Origin: Minisyncoccota bacterium
GTDB lineage: Bacteria; Patescibacteriota; Minisyncoccia; Phycocordibacterales; GCA-2747955
DNA: 10,736 bases
Direction: 5' to 3'
NCBI GenBank assembly: GCA_023143935.1
Contig: JAGLGQ010000042.1
Location: 1-10,736, forward strand
In this document: one piece after another, positions 1 through 8,970 of the stretch
Layout: every line of letters begins with the position of its first letter
How positions within the stretch are numbered: the first letter of the stretch is position 1
The notes under the pieces: model-generated
Told to the model about the DNA's origin: nothing
Databases searched by the model: none
What the model saw: only the letters and a program-made list of their open reading frames with translations
Translations under genes and position numbers: made by a program

Positions 1-1306
1 ATTCTGAAAATTCAATATTTTCCAGTCTATTATCTAAAACTATTTCTGGTTCCACTCGTTCTTCTTTTATTATTTCTTGGGGCTGTGGTAATTCATCCAC
101 TTCTTGTTTTTCAAAAACAATTGGTTCTTCTTTATATTCGTTGTCAAATTCTTCTTCTTTTTTCTCTTTGCTAGAAACAGAAAAATTATTAATTTCTTGA
201 TTCAAAAAATCAAAATTTTTTTTGTCATCCCCTAAAACAATCTCCTCTTTTTCTTCTTCTTCTTTTTCTTCAACTTTTACGGGAATTGGTGGAGCTCCAA
301 AATTAATATCATAACCCCCTGTTTCTTCCACCTTATCTTTTTCTTGATTATTTACAACTTCTGAAACAACAGTTTCCTCTTCCTTTTTTTCTTCTTTTAA
401 TACTAAATCTTCATCTTGTTGAGAATCTTGAAGAGCATTTGTAAAACTCTCTTGTTTAACTACATCCTCTGGGTTAATTAATGCTAAAAATTTTTCTAAA
501 TCTTCATCAGAAAAATATTCAATAATTAATTTTCCACCACCACCATTTTCACTAGAATTAACTTGAACTTTTGTACCAAATGTTTCCGATAATTTTGTTT
601 CAATTGCTTTATTCTTTCCTTGGGAAGATTTATGAGACAACTCCCTTTTTTGTCCTTCTAAAACATTTTTAGCTAATCTTTCAGCACTTCTGATAGTTAA
701 TTTTTCCTGTATAATTTTTTGTAAAAGTTCCTTTTGTTCAAAAACTCTTTCTTTTAAAAGTAATAATGCTCTGGTATGCCCTTCGGAAATATCTCCGCGT
801 ATTAAAGCATCCAAAGATTCATCTGATAAAGTTAATATTCTAATAGAGTTTGAAACATACTCCCTAGATTTTCCCATTCTCTCAGCAATTTTTCCATGTG
901 TTAAACTAAATTCTTCTGTTAATCTTAAAAATGCTTTTGCTCTATCCACTGGGTTTAAATCTTCTCTTTGAATATTTTCTATAATAGCAAGTTCAAATTT
1001 TTCTGCATCAGTTGGTTCTTTATCTTTTACGATAGCTGGTATTTGAGACAGTCCAGCAAGTTTGGACGCCTTAAATCTTCTTTCTCCTGCTATAATTTCA
1101 TAATATTCTGATTGATCATCATCTTTTCGTTTTTTACTAACTACAATGGGTTGCAAAACTCCATATCGTTTTATGGAATCAGCCAAAGCAGATAACTTGG
1201 AATCATCAAAAGTAATTCTGGGTTGGAATGGATTGGGGACAATTTTATCAAGATTTAAATAAAAAATTTTGCTTTCTAATTCTAAATTTTGATTATTGTC
1301 AGACAT
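1..1306 (-). CDS. parB: ParB/Spo0J-family chromosome partitioning protein, 3' end cut by window edge
   Basis: ParB is a CTP-dependent DNA clamp that loads at parS sites, spreads, and works with ParA and SMC in chromosome segregation. I translated 435 codons from the ATG at 1306 without a stop; the gene continues past base 1. Visible parts: N-terminal box with NPFQPR at residues 25-30; the CTP-binding/hydrolysis motif GERRFKAS at 74-81; ENIQREDLNP at 110-119; a helix-turn-helix around 134-160; SEGHTRALL at 174-182; and a C-terminal dimerisation segment around 245-278. A normal ParB would end there. Here a Glu/Lys/Asp-rich, low-complexity and probably disordered tail runs from about residue 285 to the edge. 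No parA lies upstream; the neighbour there is a divergent unknown gene. No Shine-Dalgarno is seen. The family is certain; the function of the tail is unknown. Confidence 0.93.
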   Translation of the reverse strand, partial: MSDNNQNLELESKIFYLNLDKIVPNPFQPRITFDDSKLSALADSIKRYGVLQPIVVSKKRKDDDQSEYYEIIAGERRFKASKLAGLSQIPAIVKDKEPTDAEKFELAIIENIQREDLNPVDRAKAFLRLTEEFSLTHGKIAERMGKSREYVSNSIRILTLSDESLDALIRGDISEGHTRALLLLKERVFEQKELLQKIIQEKLTIRSAERLAKNVLEGQKRELSHKSSQGKNKAIETKLSETFGTKVQVNSSENGGGGKLIIEYFSDEDLEKFLALINPEDVVKQESFTNALQDSQQDEDLVLKEEKKEEETVVSEVVNNQEKDKVEETGGYDINFGAPPIPVKVEEKEEEEKEEIVLGDDKKNFDFLNQEINNFSVSSKEKKEEEFDNEYKEEPIVFEKQEVDELPQPQEIIKEERVEPEIVLDNRLENIEFSE

Positions 1307-1325
1307 ATTAATATGATATCATAAA

Positions 1326-1358
1326 GAGCATATATAATAAAGATTTTGTGTACAAAAT
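1326..1358. promoter_or_regulatory. Divergent promoter region with a 16-bp palindrome
   Basis: The 76-bp gap between parB and the divergent gene holds TATAAT at 1333-1338, a good -10 box for the plus-strand gene. It also holds a weak minus-strand pair for parB (TTGTAC at 1355-1350, 17 bp, TATGCT at 1332-1327). A near-perfect palindrome, ATTTTGTG/TACAAAAT, occupies 1343-1358, over the plus-strand start point and the parB -35. That is where an operator repressing both genes would sit. In DNA this AT-rich, short palindromes also occur by chance. No parS-like sequence (consensus TGTTTCACGTGAAACA) is present here. Confidence 0.3.
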
Positions 1359-1382
1359 AATTCACATATTAAAAAACTTTAT

Positions 1383-2072
1383 ATGAAAATATTAACTTTA
1401 ATAACCAAAAAATCTGTAAAAGAAATAATAAGAGAGAAAAAATTCTTAAGGTTTTATACTACCGAATTTTTTAACTCTGGAGAAATGATAGAAATAATAG
1501 ACGGTAATAAAAAATCCCCTGCAATTATATTGAAATCTGAAAGTATTCAAGATTTAAAAGAAAAAATCAGAGGGGGGGATTTAGAAATTAAAAAATTAAA
1601 ATTTTCAAAAACGGGAGATTATGCTTTGGGAAAAATAATTGATATTTTTCCAATATCAGAAATTAAAAAATTTCTAAAAGACCCCCTTTCTGCACAACAA
1701 AGTAAAAATGAACATATTAGAAAATTCTTTCCCAAAAAAAGAAAACATTTACCAAAATCCACAACAGACAAAACAAAGGGTTCTTCTTCGTCTGTAGCTG
1801 ACATTTTAAAAAATAGAGTTTCTGGTCGCCCAAAAACTTATCATAATGAAATGCAAGAAATAGTTGATATTGTACGAAATTATTTTGGAGAAAAGGCTGT
1901 GTATGGACAAGGGTCTTTTTCTTATTATATTGGTTTTTTTAAAAATATGCCATTAAAAGAAGTCCATAGAATATTTGGAGAGGTTAAACAAACAAAAAAA
2001 AGCATTTTTGATAAAAAAAAATTATTTTGGTATAAAGTTGGAAAATATATTAAGGAAAAAGGGAGTAAATAG
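1383..2072 (+). CDS. Unknown basic protein, 229 aa
   Basis: I do not recognise this protein. It is lysine-rich and strongly basic, with no signal peptide or membrane segment. Residues 1-100 look like a compact alpha/beta domain. Residues 105-150 are a Ser/Lys/Thr-rich linker. Residues 150-229 form a second block with GRPKTYHNEMQEIVDIV followed by GQGSFSYYIGFFKNMP and an aromatic KLFWYKVGKYIKEK end, which looks like a small helical, possibly nucleic-acid-binding domain. It starts at an ATG preceded by AT-rich sequence without a Shine-Dalgarno. It is divergent from parB, shares its promoter region, and converges on ligA with only 5 bp between the stops. A role in DNA replication or segregation is a guess from context and charge only. 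It is likely a real gene: 229 codons, native base composition, and flanked by clear gene boundaries. Confidence 0.8.
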   Translation: MKILTLITKKSVKEIIREKKFLRFYTTEFFNSGEMIEIIDGNKKSPAIILKSESIQDLKEKIRGGDLEIKKLKFSKTGDYALGKIIDIFPISEIKKFLKDPLSAQQSKNEHIRKFFPKKRKHLPKSTTDKTKGSSSSVADILKNRVSGRPKTYHNEMQEIVDIVRNYFGEKAVYGQGSFSYYIGFFKNMPLKEVHRIFGEVKQTKKSIFDKKKLFWYKVGKYIKEKGSK

Positions 2073-2077
2073 AATAC

Positions 2078-4636
<2,559 letters not shown>

Positions 4637-4646
<10 letters not shown>

Positions 4647-5280
4647 AATTATTTACCAATCTAATAAATTAGCTTTTAGCTTATATTCTTGTTCTTGTCC
4701 GTTAAAACTTATCCATTTTGTAGAAACTTCCACTTGCATTTCTAAAACAGCTGAAGTTACAGGGTCTGTACGTTTGGGAAAAATTTTTACTTGTCTTTTA
4801 AAAATTGAATCTACACTTCCTGTATTATCATAATCATATACTCCGGTTCCTTCATGAAATCTTAACAACCCATTTGTACAGTCTACTAAACATGAGGCCG
4901 TAGAACCTGCTACTGTATCAATTCTACAACCACGATTTGGTAAAATATTTACATTACAATTATCTAATCCTGTTGTTATATCATTAAGAGATAATCTATT
5001 ATTTGTTTTCATGTTTTTAACATATTCCATAGCGTCTTGAGTAAGATAAAAGGCTACAATTTGTTGTTCTGCAATACTTGCAGAATTTACACCATCTCCA
5101 GCAAGTTTAAGGGGAGCTGCTACAGAAATCATTAATACGGTAATTGAAATCAGGGCTTCAACGAGAGAAAAACCTCTTTCTTTTTTATTCCTTTTTTTAT
5201 TATTAAATATCATTATAAAAATTTAAAATTAAGGAGCTAACTTTCTCTGAGAAATCGTAGATTGAATATTAAATTCAGAA
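4637..5280. repeat. Segmental duplication, copy A (pairs with 6511-7157)
   Basis: This segment aligns with 6511-7157 at an offset of 1874 bp at its left end and 1877 bp at its right. It covers the whole PilV-like gene, the short spacer on each side and, at the right end, the last 50 or so bases of the PilW-like gene. Bases 4712-4797 are identical to 6586-6671 over 86 bp, while much of the rest is clearly diverged. At 4644-4646 this copy has the PilX-like start codon (CAT on the plus strand); copy B has TAT there. Confidence 0.85.
4653..5213 (-). CDS. PilV-like minor prepilin, copy 1, 186 aa
   Basis: The leader is Lys/Asn/Arg-rich (MIFNNKKRNKKERG). Cleavage is expected at G14/F15, followed by FSLVEALISITVL with the conserved Glu5 and a hydrophobic helix to about residue 42. 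This is the N-methylation and assembly signature of type IV pilins; FSLVEALIS is typical of PilV/GspI-type minor subunits. The globular part has four cysteines (DNCNV, RGCRI, ASCLV, VDCTN), also kept in the paralogue at 6527-7090, so disulfides are likely. A DYDNTGSVDS stretch around residue 130 resembles an Asp-rich calcium loop and is not conserved in the paralogue. Roughly 80-85% of mature residues match copy 2. It lies 15 bp after the PilW-like and 6 bp before the PilX-like gene. It most likely acts at the inner membrane as part of a pilus tip or priming complex. Confidence 0.85.
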   Translation of the reverse strand: MIFNNKKRNKKERGFSLVEALISITVLMISVAAPLKLAGDGVNSASIAEQQIVAFYLTQDAMEYVKNMKTNNRLSLNDITTGLDNCNVNILPNRGCRIDTVAGSTASCLVDCTNGLLRFHEGTGVYDYDNTGSVDSIFKRQVKIFPKRTDPVTSAVLEMQVEVSTKWISFNGQEQEYKLKANLLDW

Positions 5281-5801
5281 TTAACTCCTTCTCTTTCCAC
5301 ATGTCCTTTCATCAAAATTAAAACTCTTGGCTGTAAATCATCACCGCTAGCTGTACCCTTTACATAAAAACTTAAATTATCTATTATCACATCTGTAGCT
5401 GTCAATGTTACTGGAGTATTTTCTTTCCCATCTATTTTTCTCTCTATTATTTTTTCAGTATCATTGTATCTAAAAAATGCATTCTGTCCATCTTTTGTTT
5501 TAAATGAAAATAGGGGTGCTGGCGAAACACAATCTTGTCCGGGGGTTGCGGGAGTTGTACTATTACATGTATATCTATACCCCACTCTTATTTCTCTGGT
5601 CATTGATTCCATGGCCATATTTAAATTATTTACAACTGACTTAACTGTTTTGGTCTTTTTATTAGCATCCATAATTGAATATAACGCAGTAAAAGCTATT
5701 GTGAGAACAATTGTAAATAAACAAATAGAAACCAACAATTCAATTAAAGTAAAACCTTTATTTTTATTATTTTTATTATTTTTTATGTTAATGAAATTCA
5801 T
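5229..5801 (-). CDS. PilW/GspJ-like minor prepilin, 190 aa
   Basis: An Asn/Lys-repeat leader (MNFINIKNNKNNKNKG) precedes a classic prepilin site, G16/F17, and FTLIELLVSI with Glu5. The hydrophobic helix runs to about residue 42. Beyond it, NLNMAMESMTREIRVGYRY (around 65-85) is the block usually seen in PilW/GspJ-type subunits, where a long helix leads into a beta-rich head. Two cysteines (YTCNS, QDCVS) may pair. It ends in ISQRKLAP, and a decayed copy of this 3' end sits at 7108-7170. It lies 6 bp after the FimU-like gene and 15 bp before PilV copy 1. The pilin class is clear; the PilW assignment rests on that block and the gene order. Confidence 0.82.
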   Translation of the reverse strand: MNFINIKNNKNNKNKGFTLIELLVSICLFTIVLTIAFTALYSIMDANKKTKTVKSVVNNLNMAMESMTREIRVGYRYTCNSTTPATPGQDCVSPAPLFSFKTKDGQNAFFRYNDTEKIIERKIDGKENTPVTLTATDVIIDNLSFYVKGTASGDDLQPRVLILMKGHVEREGVNSEFNIQSTISQRKLAP

Positions 5802-5807
5802 ATAATT

Positions 5808-6464
5808 TTAACAATTAGATCTAATAGAAATATCTCCAGCTGAACCAACTTCTACACATCTTTCAAAAGTACTGAATTTATCTTCTATAATAATCCGAGC
5901 CCTTCCATAAGAAACACCTGCTGATTTAATTAAAGCGTCTGGGTTTGGTCTTCTAAATTGTATATCAATCTCATCAACAACATTCCAACTTGTTGAATCG
6001 TGGACTTTCAGCTCTTTTATTTTATTTCCTTTTTTGAATTCAATTTGAGAAAAACATTCATCATTACCAACGGCGGTACAATTAGTAGCACCTAAATCTG
6101 AAAATTTTAAATTTATAGTTGAATCATTTCTTAAACCATCAACATATAAAATAAATTTTGTACTATCAACACCCGTAACATCAGTTGTTTTATTAAAATA
6201 AACACCATAACTATAACTCTCCCCAAATTCTATCTCTGTAGCTTCTCGAGACTTTTTGTTTACACCATATACTTGTGCCTCTCTAATACTTAAAGCCAAA
6301 AGATAAGTATCGTTTTCTAATTCCGTAAATTTACCAAATTCATCATAATTAAACATAGATATAGATGTCATAATTATTAAAATTGCAACTACGACTAATA
6401 ATTCAATTAGTGTAAATCCTTTTGTTTTTTTTTTATTTTTTAACAAAAAAGAAGAAATATTCAT
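5808..6464 (-). CDS. FimU/GspH-like minor prepilin, about 218 aa
   Basis: The leader ends KKKTKG, with cleavage at G16/F17 and then FTLIELLVVVAILIIMTSISMFNY, a full-length pilin helix with Glu5. The following ENDTYLLALSIREAQVYGV is the conserved second helix block of GspH/FimT/FimU proteins. Four cysteines lie in the head: two close together (TNCTAVGNDEC) and two near the C-terminus (FERCVEV...SNC), the latter like the D-region disulfide of type IV pilins. I chose ATG 6464; a TTG at 6470 would add two residues. The leader codons include a run of ten A (plus-strand T at 6425-6434) just before the cleavage site. It is 6 bp upstream of the PilW-like gene. In the FimU-PilV-PilW-PilX sets known from Pseudomonas this subunit joins the tip complex to the shaft; that role here is inference. 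Confidence 0.83.
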   Translation of the reverse strand: MNISSFLLKNKKKTKGFTLIELLVVVAILIIMTSISMFNYDEFGKFTELENDTYLLALSIREAQVYGVNKKSREATEIEFGESYSYGVYFNKTTDVTGVDSTKFILYVDGLRNDSTINLKFSDLGATNCTAVGNDECFSQIEFKKGNKIKELKVHDSTSWNVVDEIDIQFRRPNPDALIKSAGVSYGRARIIIEDKFSTFERCVEVGSAGDISIRSNC

Positions 6465-6510
6465 TATCAAAAATTATAACATAAAAATAATTATAAACAT
6501 TATAATATTT

Positions 6511-7157
6511 AAAATTTTATAATTATTTACCAATCTAACAAATTAGCTTTTAATTTATATTCTTGTGGTTGGTTATTAATACTTGTCCATTTTGTAGAAA
6601 CTTCCACTTGCATTTCTAAAACAGCTGAAGTTACAGGGTCTGTACGTTTGGGAAAAATTTTTACTTGTCTTGTAAAAATTGAATGTGGATTACCGTTATT
6701 ATAATTATACATTCCAGTATTTTCATCAAATCTTAATACTCCATTTACACAACCTACTGAACACATGGCTATAGAGCCTGACACGGTATCAATTCTACAA
6801 CCACGATTGGGTGGAATATCTATATTACACTTATCCAATCCTGTTGTAATATCCTCATGAGACAACCTATTATTTGTTTTTATGTTTTTAACATATTCCA
6901 TGGCATCTTGAGTGAGATAAAATGCCACAATTTGTTGTTCTGCAATACTGGTGGAATTTATACCATCTCCAGCAAGCTTGAGGGGAGCTGCCACAGAAAT
7001 CATTAAAATAGTAATAGAAATCAAAGCTTCAACAAGCGAAAAACCTTTCTTTTTTTTATTCTTTTTATTTTTTTTATTATTAAATATCATTATAAAAATT
7101 TAAAATTAAAAAAATAATTTTCTTTGAAAAATTATTAATTAAATATTAAATAAAGAA
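6511..7157. repeat. Segmental duplication, copy B (pairs with 4637-5280)
   Basis: This is the second copy of the PilV-containing segment. Its left end preserves the flank of PilV copy 1 (plus-strand AAAATTTTATAATTATTTAC at 6511-6530 against AAAATTTCATAATTATTTAC at 4637-4656), but the PilX-like start codon there has become TAT. Its right end continues past the start of PilV copy 2 into sequence matching the last 50 bases of the PilW-like gene. The boundaries therefore lie inside former neighbouring genes, showing that a block larger than one gene was duplicated. Confidence 0.82.
6527..7090 (-). CDS. PilV-like minor prepilin, copy 2, 187 aa
   Basis: This is a paralogue of the gene at 4653-5213: same leader style (MIFNNKKNKKNKKKKG), cleavage at G16/F17, FSLVEALISITIL with Glu5, the same four cysteines, and an almost identical C-terminal third (IFTRQVKIFPKRTDPV onward) ending in LLDW. 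About thirty of 172 mature residues differ, concentrated in the middle of the head domain. The Asp-rich loop of copy 1 is replaced by YNYNNGNPHS. It is the first gene of the pilin cluster, about 62 bp ahead of the FimU-like gene, and follows the ATP synthase terminator, so its promoter should lie in 7091-7215. It keeps an intact frame and all motif residues, so it is probably functional and not a pseudogene. Confidence 0.84.
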   Translation of the reverse strand: MIFNNKKNKKNKKKKGFSLVEALISITILMISVAAPLKLAGDGINSTSIAEQQIVAFYLTQDAMEYVKNIKTNNRLSHEDITTGLDKCNIDIPPNRGCRIDTVSGSIAMCSVGCVNGVLRFDENTGMYNYNNGNPHSIFTRQVKIFPKRTDPVTSAVLEMQVEVSTKWTSINNQPQEYKLKANLLDW

Positions 7158-7170
7158 ATACACATGTTCT
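7108..7170 (-). pseudogene. Decayed remnant of a duplicated pilW-like 3' end
   Basis: Bases 7108-7157 align without gaps to 5231-5280, the last codons of the PilW-like gene, at 36 of 50 positions. After a 14-bp deletion, CACATGTTCT at 7161-7170 matches CACATGTCCT at 5298-5307. Of the 14 mismatches, 12 are a G or C in the gene replaced by A or T here and none goes the other way, as expected for drift in an AT-biased genome once selection is lost. The stop codon and frame are gone. This sits directly upstream of PilV copy 2, as the PilW-like gene does for copy 1. AT-rich DNA gives spurious matches, but the exact continuation of the duplicated segment supports homology. Confidence 0.6.
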
Positions 7171-7218
7171 TAAAAATAATAACATAAAAACAAATTAAAT
7201 TAAATATTATTATGCCAC

Positions 7219-7250
7219 AAAAAAACACTATTTTTTATAGTGATTTTTTT
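7219..7250 (-). terminator. Intrinsic terminator of the ATP synthase F0 operon
   Basis: The inverted repeat CACTAT (7226-7231) / ATAGTG (7237-7242) has a 5-base loop. On the minus strand it is followed by seven T (plus-strand A at 7219-7225), just after the atpF stop codon at 7254. The plus strand also has a T run after the stem (7244-7250), so the element could work in both directions. It separates the ATP synthase genes from the pilin cluster. Confidence 0.75.
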
Positions 7251-7253
7251 ATT

Positions 7254-7694
7254 TTATTTTTCTCTTAAAATTTTTTCTGTAGCTAAAATAGCTAATTTAG
7301 AAATATCATTTTGAGCCGAATCTATTATTTTACTTTTTTGGTCTTCCCCGTCTCTAACCCCTTTTTCTATAATTTCTCCAGCTTTTTCTTTGGCCCCTTT
7401 AACAATAACTGTTTCTTGCGATTTTGCTGATTCCTGCGATTTTTTAACATATTCAGATGCCTCTATTTTTGCATCTTTAATTAATTTATCTTTTTTTTCT
7501 CCAACTTCACTTAATAATACGCTAGCTTCTTCTGAATCTTTAACTCCTTTTTCTATAAATTCTTTACGCTCACTAATAATTTTTGAAATTTTTGGAAAAA
7601 CATACTTTTTTAAAATCCAAAAAATAATTAAAAAATTTAAAAAATTAACTAAAGCTACTTGCCAATCAAAACCAATATTGCTTAAAATTTCCAT
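7254..7694 (-). CDS. atpF: F-type ATP synthase subunit b
   Basis: Subunit b is the peripheral stalk that holds F1 against the membrane rotor. The 146-aa protein has one N-terminal membrane helix (about residues 12-30, ALVNFLNFLIIFWILKKYVF) followed by a long charged, Lys/Glu/Ala-rich helix from about 35 to the end, as in the family. Length is slightly below the usual 155-170. It starts at ATG 7694, 21 bp after atpE. In most bacteria atpH and then the F1 genes follow; here a terminator comes immediately and then the pilin genes. Confidence 0.93.
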   Translation of the reverse strand: MEILSNIGFDWQVALVNFLNFLIIFWILKKYVFPKISKIISERKEFIEKGVKDSEEASVLLSEVGEKKDKLIKDAKIEASEYVKKSQESAKSQETVIVKGAKEKAGEIIEKGVRDGEDQKSKIIDSAQNDISKLAILATEKILREK

Positions 7695-7715
7695 ATGATA
7701 AATTTATTTTTAAAA

Positions 7716-7931
7716 TTAAAGAAGAAAGAAGACAATCAATGCATAAATAGCTGCTGACTCTGCAATAGCAGCACCGATAATCATCCTTGCAAAAAGCATA
7801 CCTGCAACGCTAGGATTTCTACTCATTCCTTCTAATGCTTTACCTATTAAATAACCCTGACCGATAGACGTACCAAACATTGATAATGTCGCCACCCCTT
7901 TTGCTAAAATTGTTGCTGATTCTACATCCAT
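7716..7931 (-). CDS. atpE: F-type ATP synthase subunit c, Na+-type ligand pattern
   Basis: This is the proteolipid of the rotor ring: 71 aa, two membrane helices joined by a polar loop (RNPSV, 38-42). The ion-binding carboxylate is E58 in helix 2. Around it are Q25 in helix 1 (GQGYLIGKALEG), S59 directly after the Glu, and Y63. This Gln, Glu-Ser, Tyr set matches the sodium-coordinating residues known from the Ilyobacter tartaricus c-ring (Q32, E65, S66, Y70); the extra Thr67 of that protein is Ala60 here. Proton-type rings usually lack the Ser after the carboxylate. Sodium coupling is therefore a reasonable inference. It lies 23 bp after atpB. Confidence 0.95.
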   Translation of the reverse strand: MDVESATILAKGVATLSMFGTSIGQGYLIGKALEGMSRNPSVAGMLFARMIIGAAIAESAAIYALIVFFLL

Positions 7932-7954
7932 AATAAATATTTAAAATTTAATAA

Positions 7955-8737
7955 TTAATCTTTTTTTCTAGGTTTAATAGACAAACTGTAATATACAGCT
8001 ACTAATGATGCAAAGACAATCCCTTGCAAAAGCCCTATAAATCCGCTAAATAAAGTCCACATTGCTGGTAAAACATAAATGAATGATCCTAAAATAATCA
8101 AAGCAATAATTTCACCTGCATAAATATTACCAAATAGCCTAAAAGATAATGACAATATTTTAGCAAGTTCTCCAATAATATCAAGTAAACCGACAAAAAA
8201 TTCTACTAAAGAATTTAATCCTTCACCAATTCCTTTTCTAAATCCTTGATAAACTTCTTTTATTTTTACAAACTCACCCAAATAACTTAAAATTCCCTGT
8301 TCTTTTATGGAAATAATATTTATAATTAACACAGTAGCAAAAGAAATACCAATAACTGTATTAAAATCAGAAGTTGGAGCTCTAAACATTGGTTCATTAT
8401 GATATGTAATATTTGCTATTCCGGGAACCAAAGCTATTATATTTGAAATAACAAAATATACTAAAATTGTAGCAATAACAGGAAAAACTTTTTTTGCGTG
8501 AGGATGATTATTCATCAATTCAATTATATATGACATTAAATTTTCATAAATCATTTCTACAATAACTTGAAAAGAGTTTGGTTTTAATTTAGTATTTTTA
8601 GAAATAAAAATACTAAAAATAATAACTAAAAACATTATCACAAAAATTAATAATGTAGAATTTGCAATATTAAAACCAAAAATTTGAAAAATAATTTCTG
8701 ATTTAATCGGCACTAATCCTCTTTCTATTCCTAACAT
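7955..8737 (-). CDS. atpB: F-type ATP synthase subunit a
   Basis: Subunit a forms the two half-channels that pass ions to the c-ring. The 260-aa protein has several membrane helices (about 26-46, 87-108, 125-145, 178-198, 203-224, 230-252). The essential arginine is R200 in LSLSFRLFGNIYAGE, equivalent to E. coli R210. E209 and Q238 (GLLQGIVFASL) match other conserved channel positions. The start ATG at 8737 overlaps the end of the atpZ-like gene by 7 bp, so the two are translationally coupled. It is followed by atpE after 23 bp. Confidence 0.95.
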   Translation of the reverse strand: MLGIERGLVPIKSEIIFQIFGFNIANSTLLIFVIMFLVIIFSIFISKNTKLKPNSFQVIVEMIYENLMSYIIELMNNHPHAKKVFPVIATILVYFVISNIIALVPGIANITYHNEPMFRAPTSDFNTVIGISFATVLIINIISIKEQGILSYLGEFVKIKEVYQGFRKGIGEGLNSLVEFFVGLLDIIGELAKILSLSFRLFGNIYAGEIIALIILGSFIYVLPAMWTLFSGFIGLLQGIVFASLVAVYYSLSIKPRKKD

Positions 8738-8970
8738 ATTTTTTTATTTAAATTTTTATTATTAATAAATTGTTTCATTGTTTTTTTATATAAAAAAAAC
8801 ATAAGAACCCAAGAAACAATAAAAGATATGGGTAATAAATAAAGAACTTTTATAGAAAAAAAAGAAGAAGCCATAAAAACTAAAACTAAAGGAACAGCAA
8901 AAATTAAAGCAATTTGTATTCCCAGCATTTTAAATGAATATTCTTGACCTTTTTTTAAATCTTTGTCCAT
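8731..8970 (-). CDS. AtpZ/AtpI-like small membrane protein preceding the ATP synthase genes
   Basis: A short protein with two membrane helices (about residues 14-33 and 41-63, counted from ATG 8970) and a Lys-rich tail. Small two-helix proteins at the head of atp operons are AtpZ/AtpI-type accessory factors, linked in studied bacteria to c-ring assembly or Mg2+ handling. The sequence itself is too short and divergent for a firm family call; position and topology carry the assignment. ATG 8970 (MDKDLKKGQEYSF, 79 aa) looks like the true start. An ATG at 9000 would add ten mostly hydrophobic residues (89 aa) and cannot be excluded. It ends with TAG and overlaps atpB by 7 bp. Confidence 0.7.
   Translation of the reverse strand: MDKDLKKGQEYSFKMLGIQIALIFAVPLVLVFMASSFFSIKVLYLLPISFIVSWVLMFFLYKKTMKQFINNKNLNKKIC

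Noticed and set aside
1307..1382. A parS centromere site next to parB
   Set aside because: No sequence close to TGTTTCACGTGAAACA is present; the palindrome there is a different AT-rich motif.
5464..5805. Plus-strand frame of 113 codons opposite the PilW-like gene
   Set aside because: Its hydrophobic C-terminus is just the reverse complement of the pilin helix; the minus strand has the full prepilin signature.
6471..6526. Remnant of a second pilX-like gene after PilV copy 2
   Set aside because: Only about 10-15 bases before the former start codon position match (start ATG changed to ATA); too short in AT-rich DNA to claim a pseudogene.
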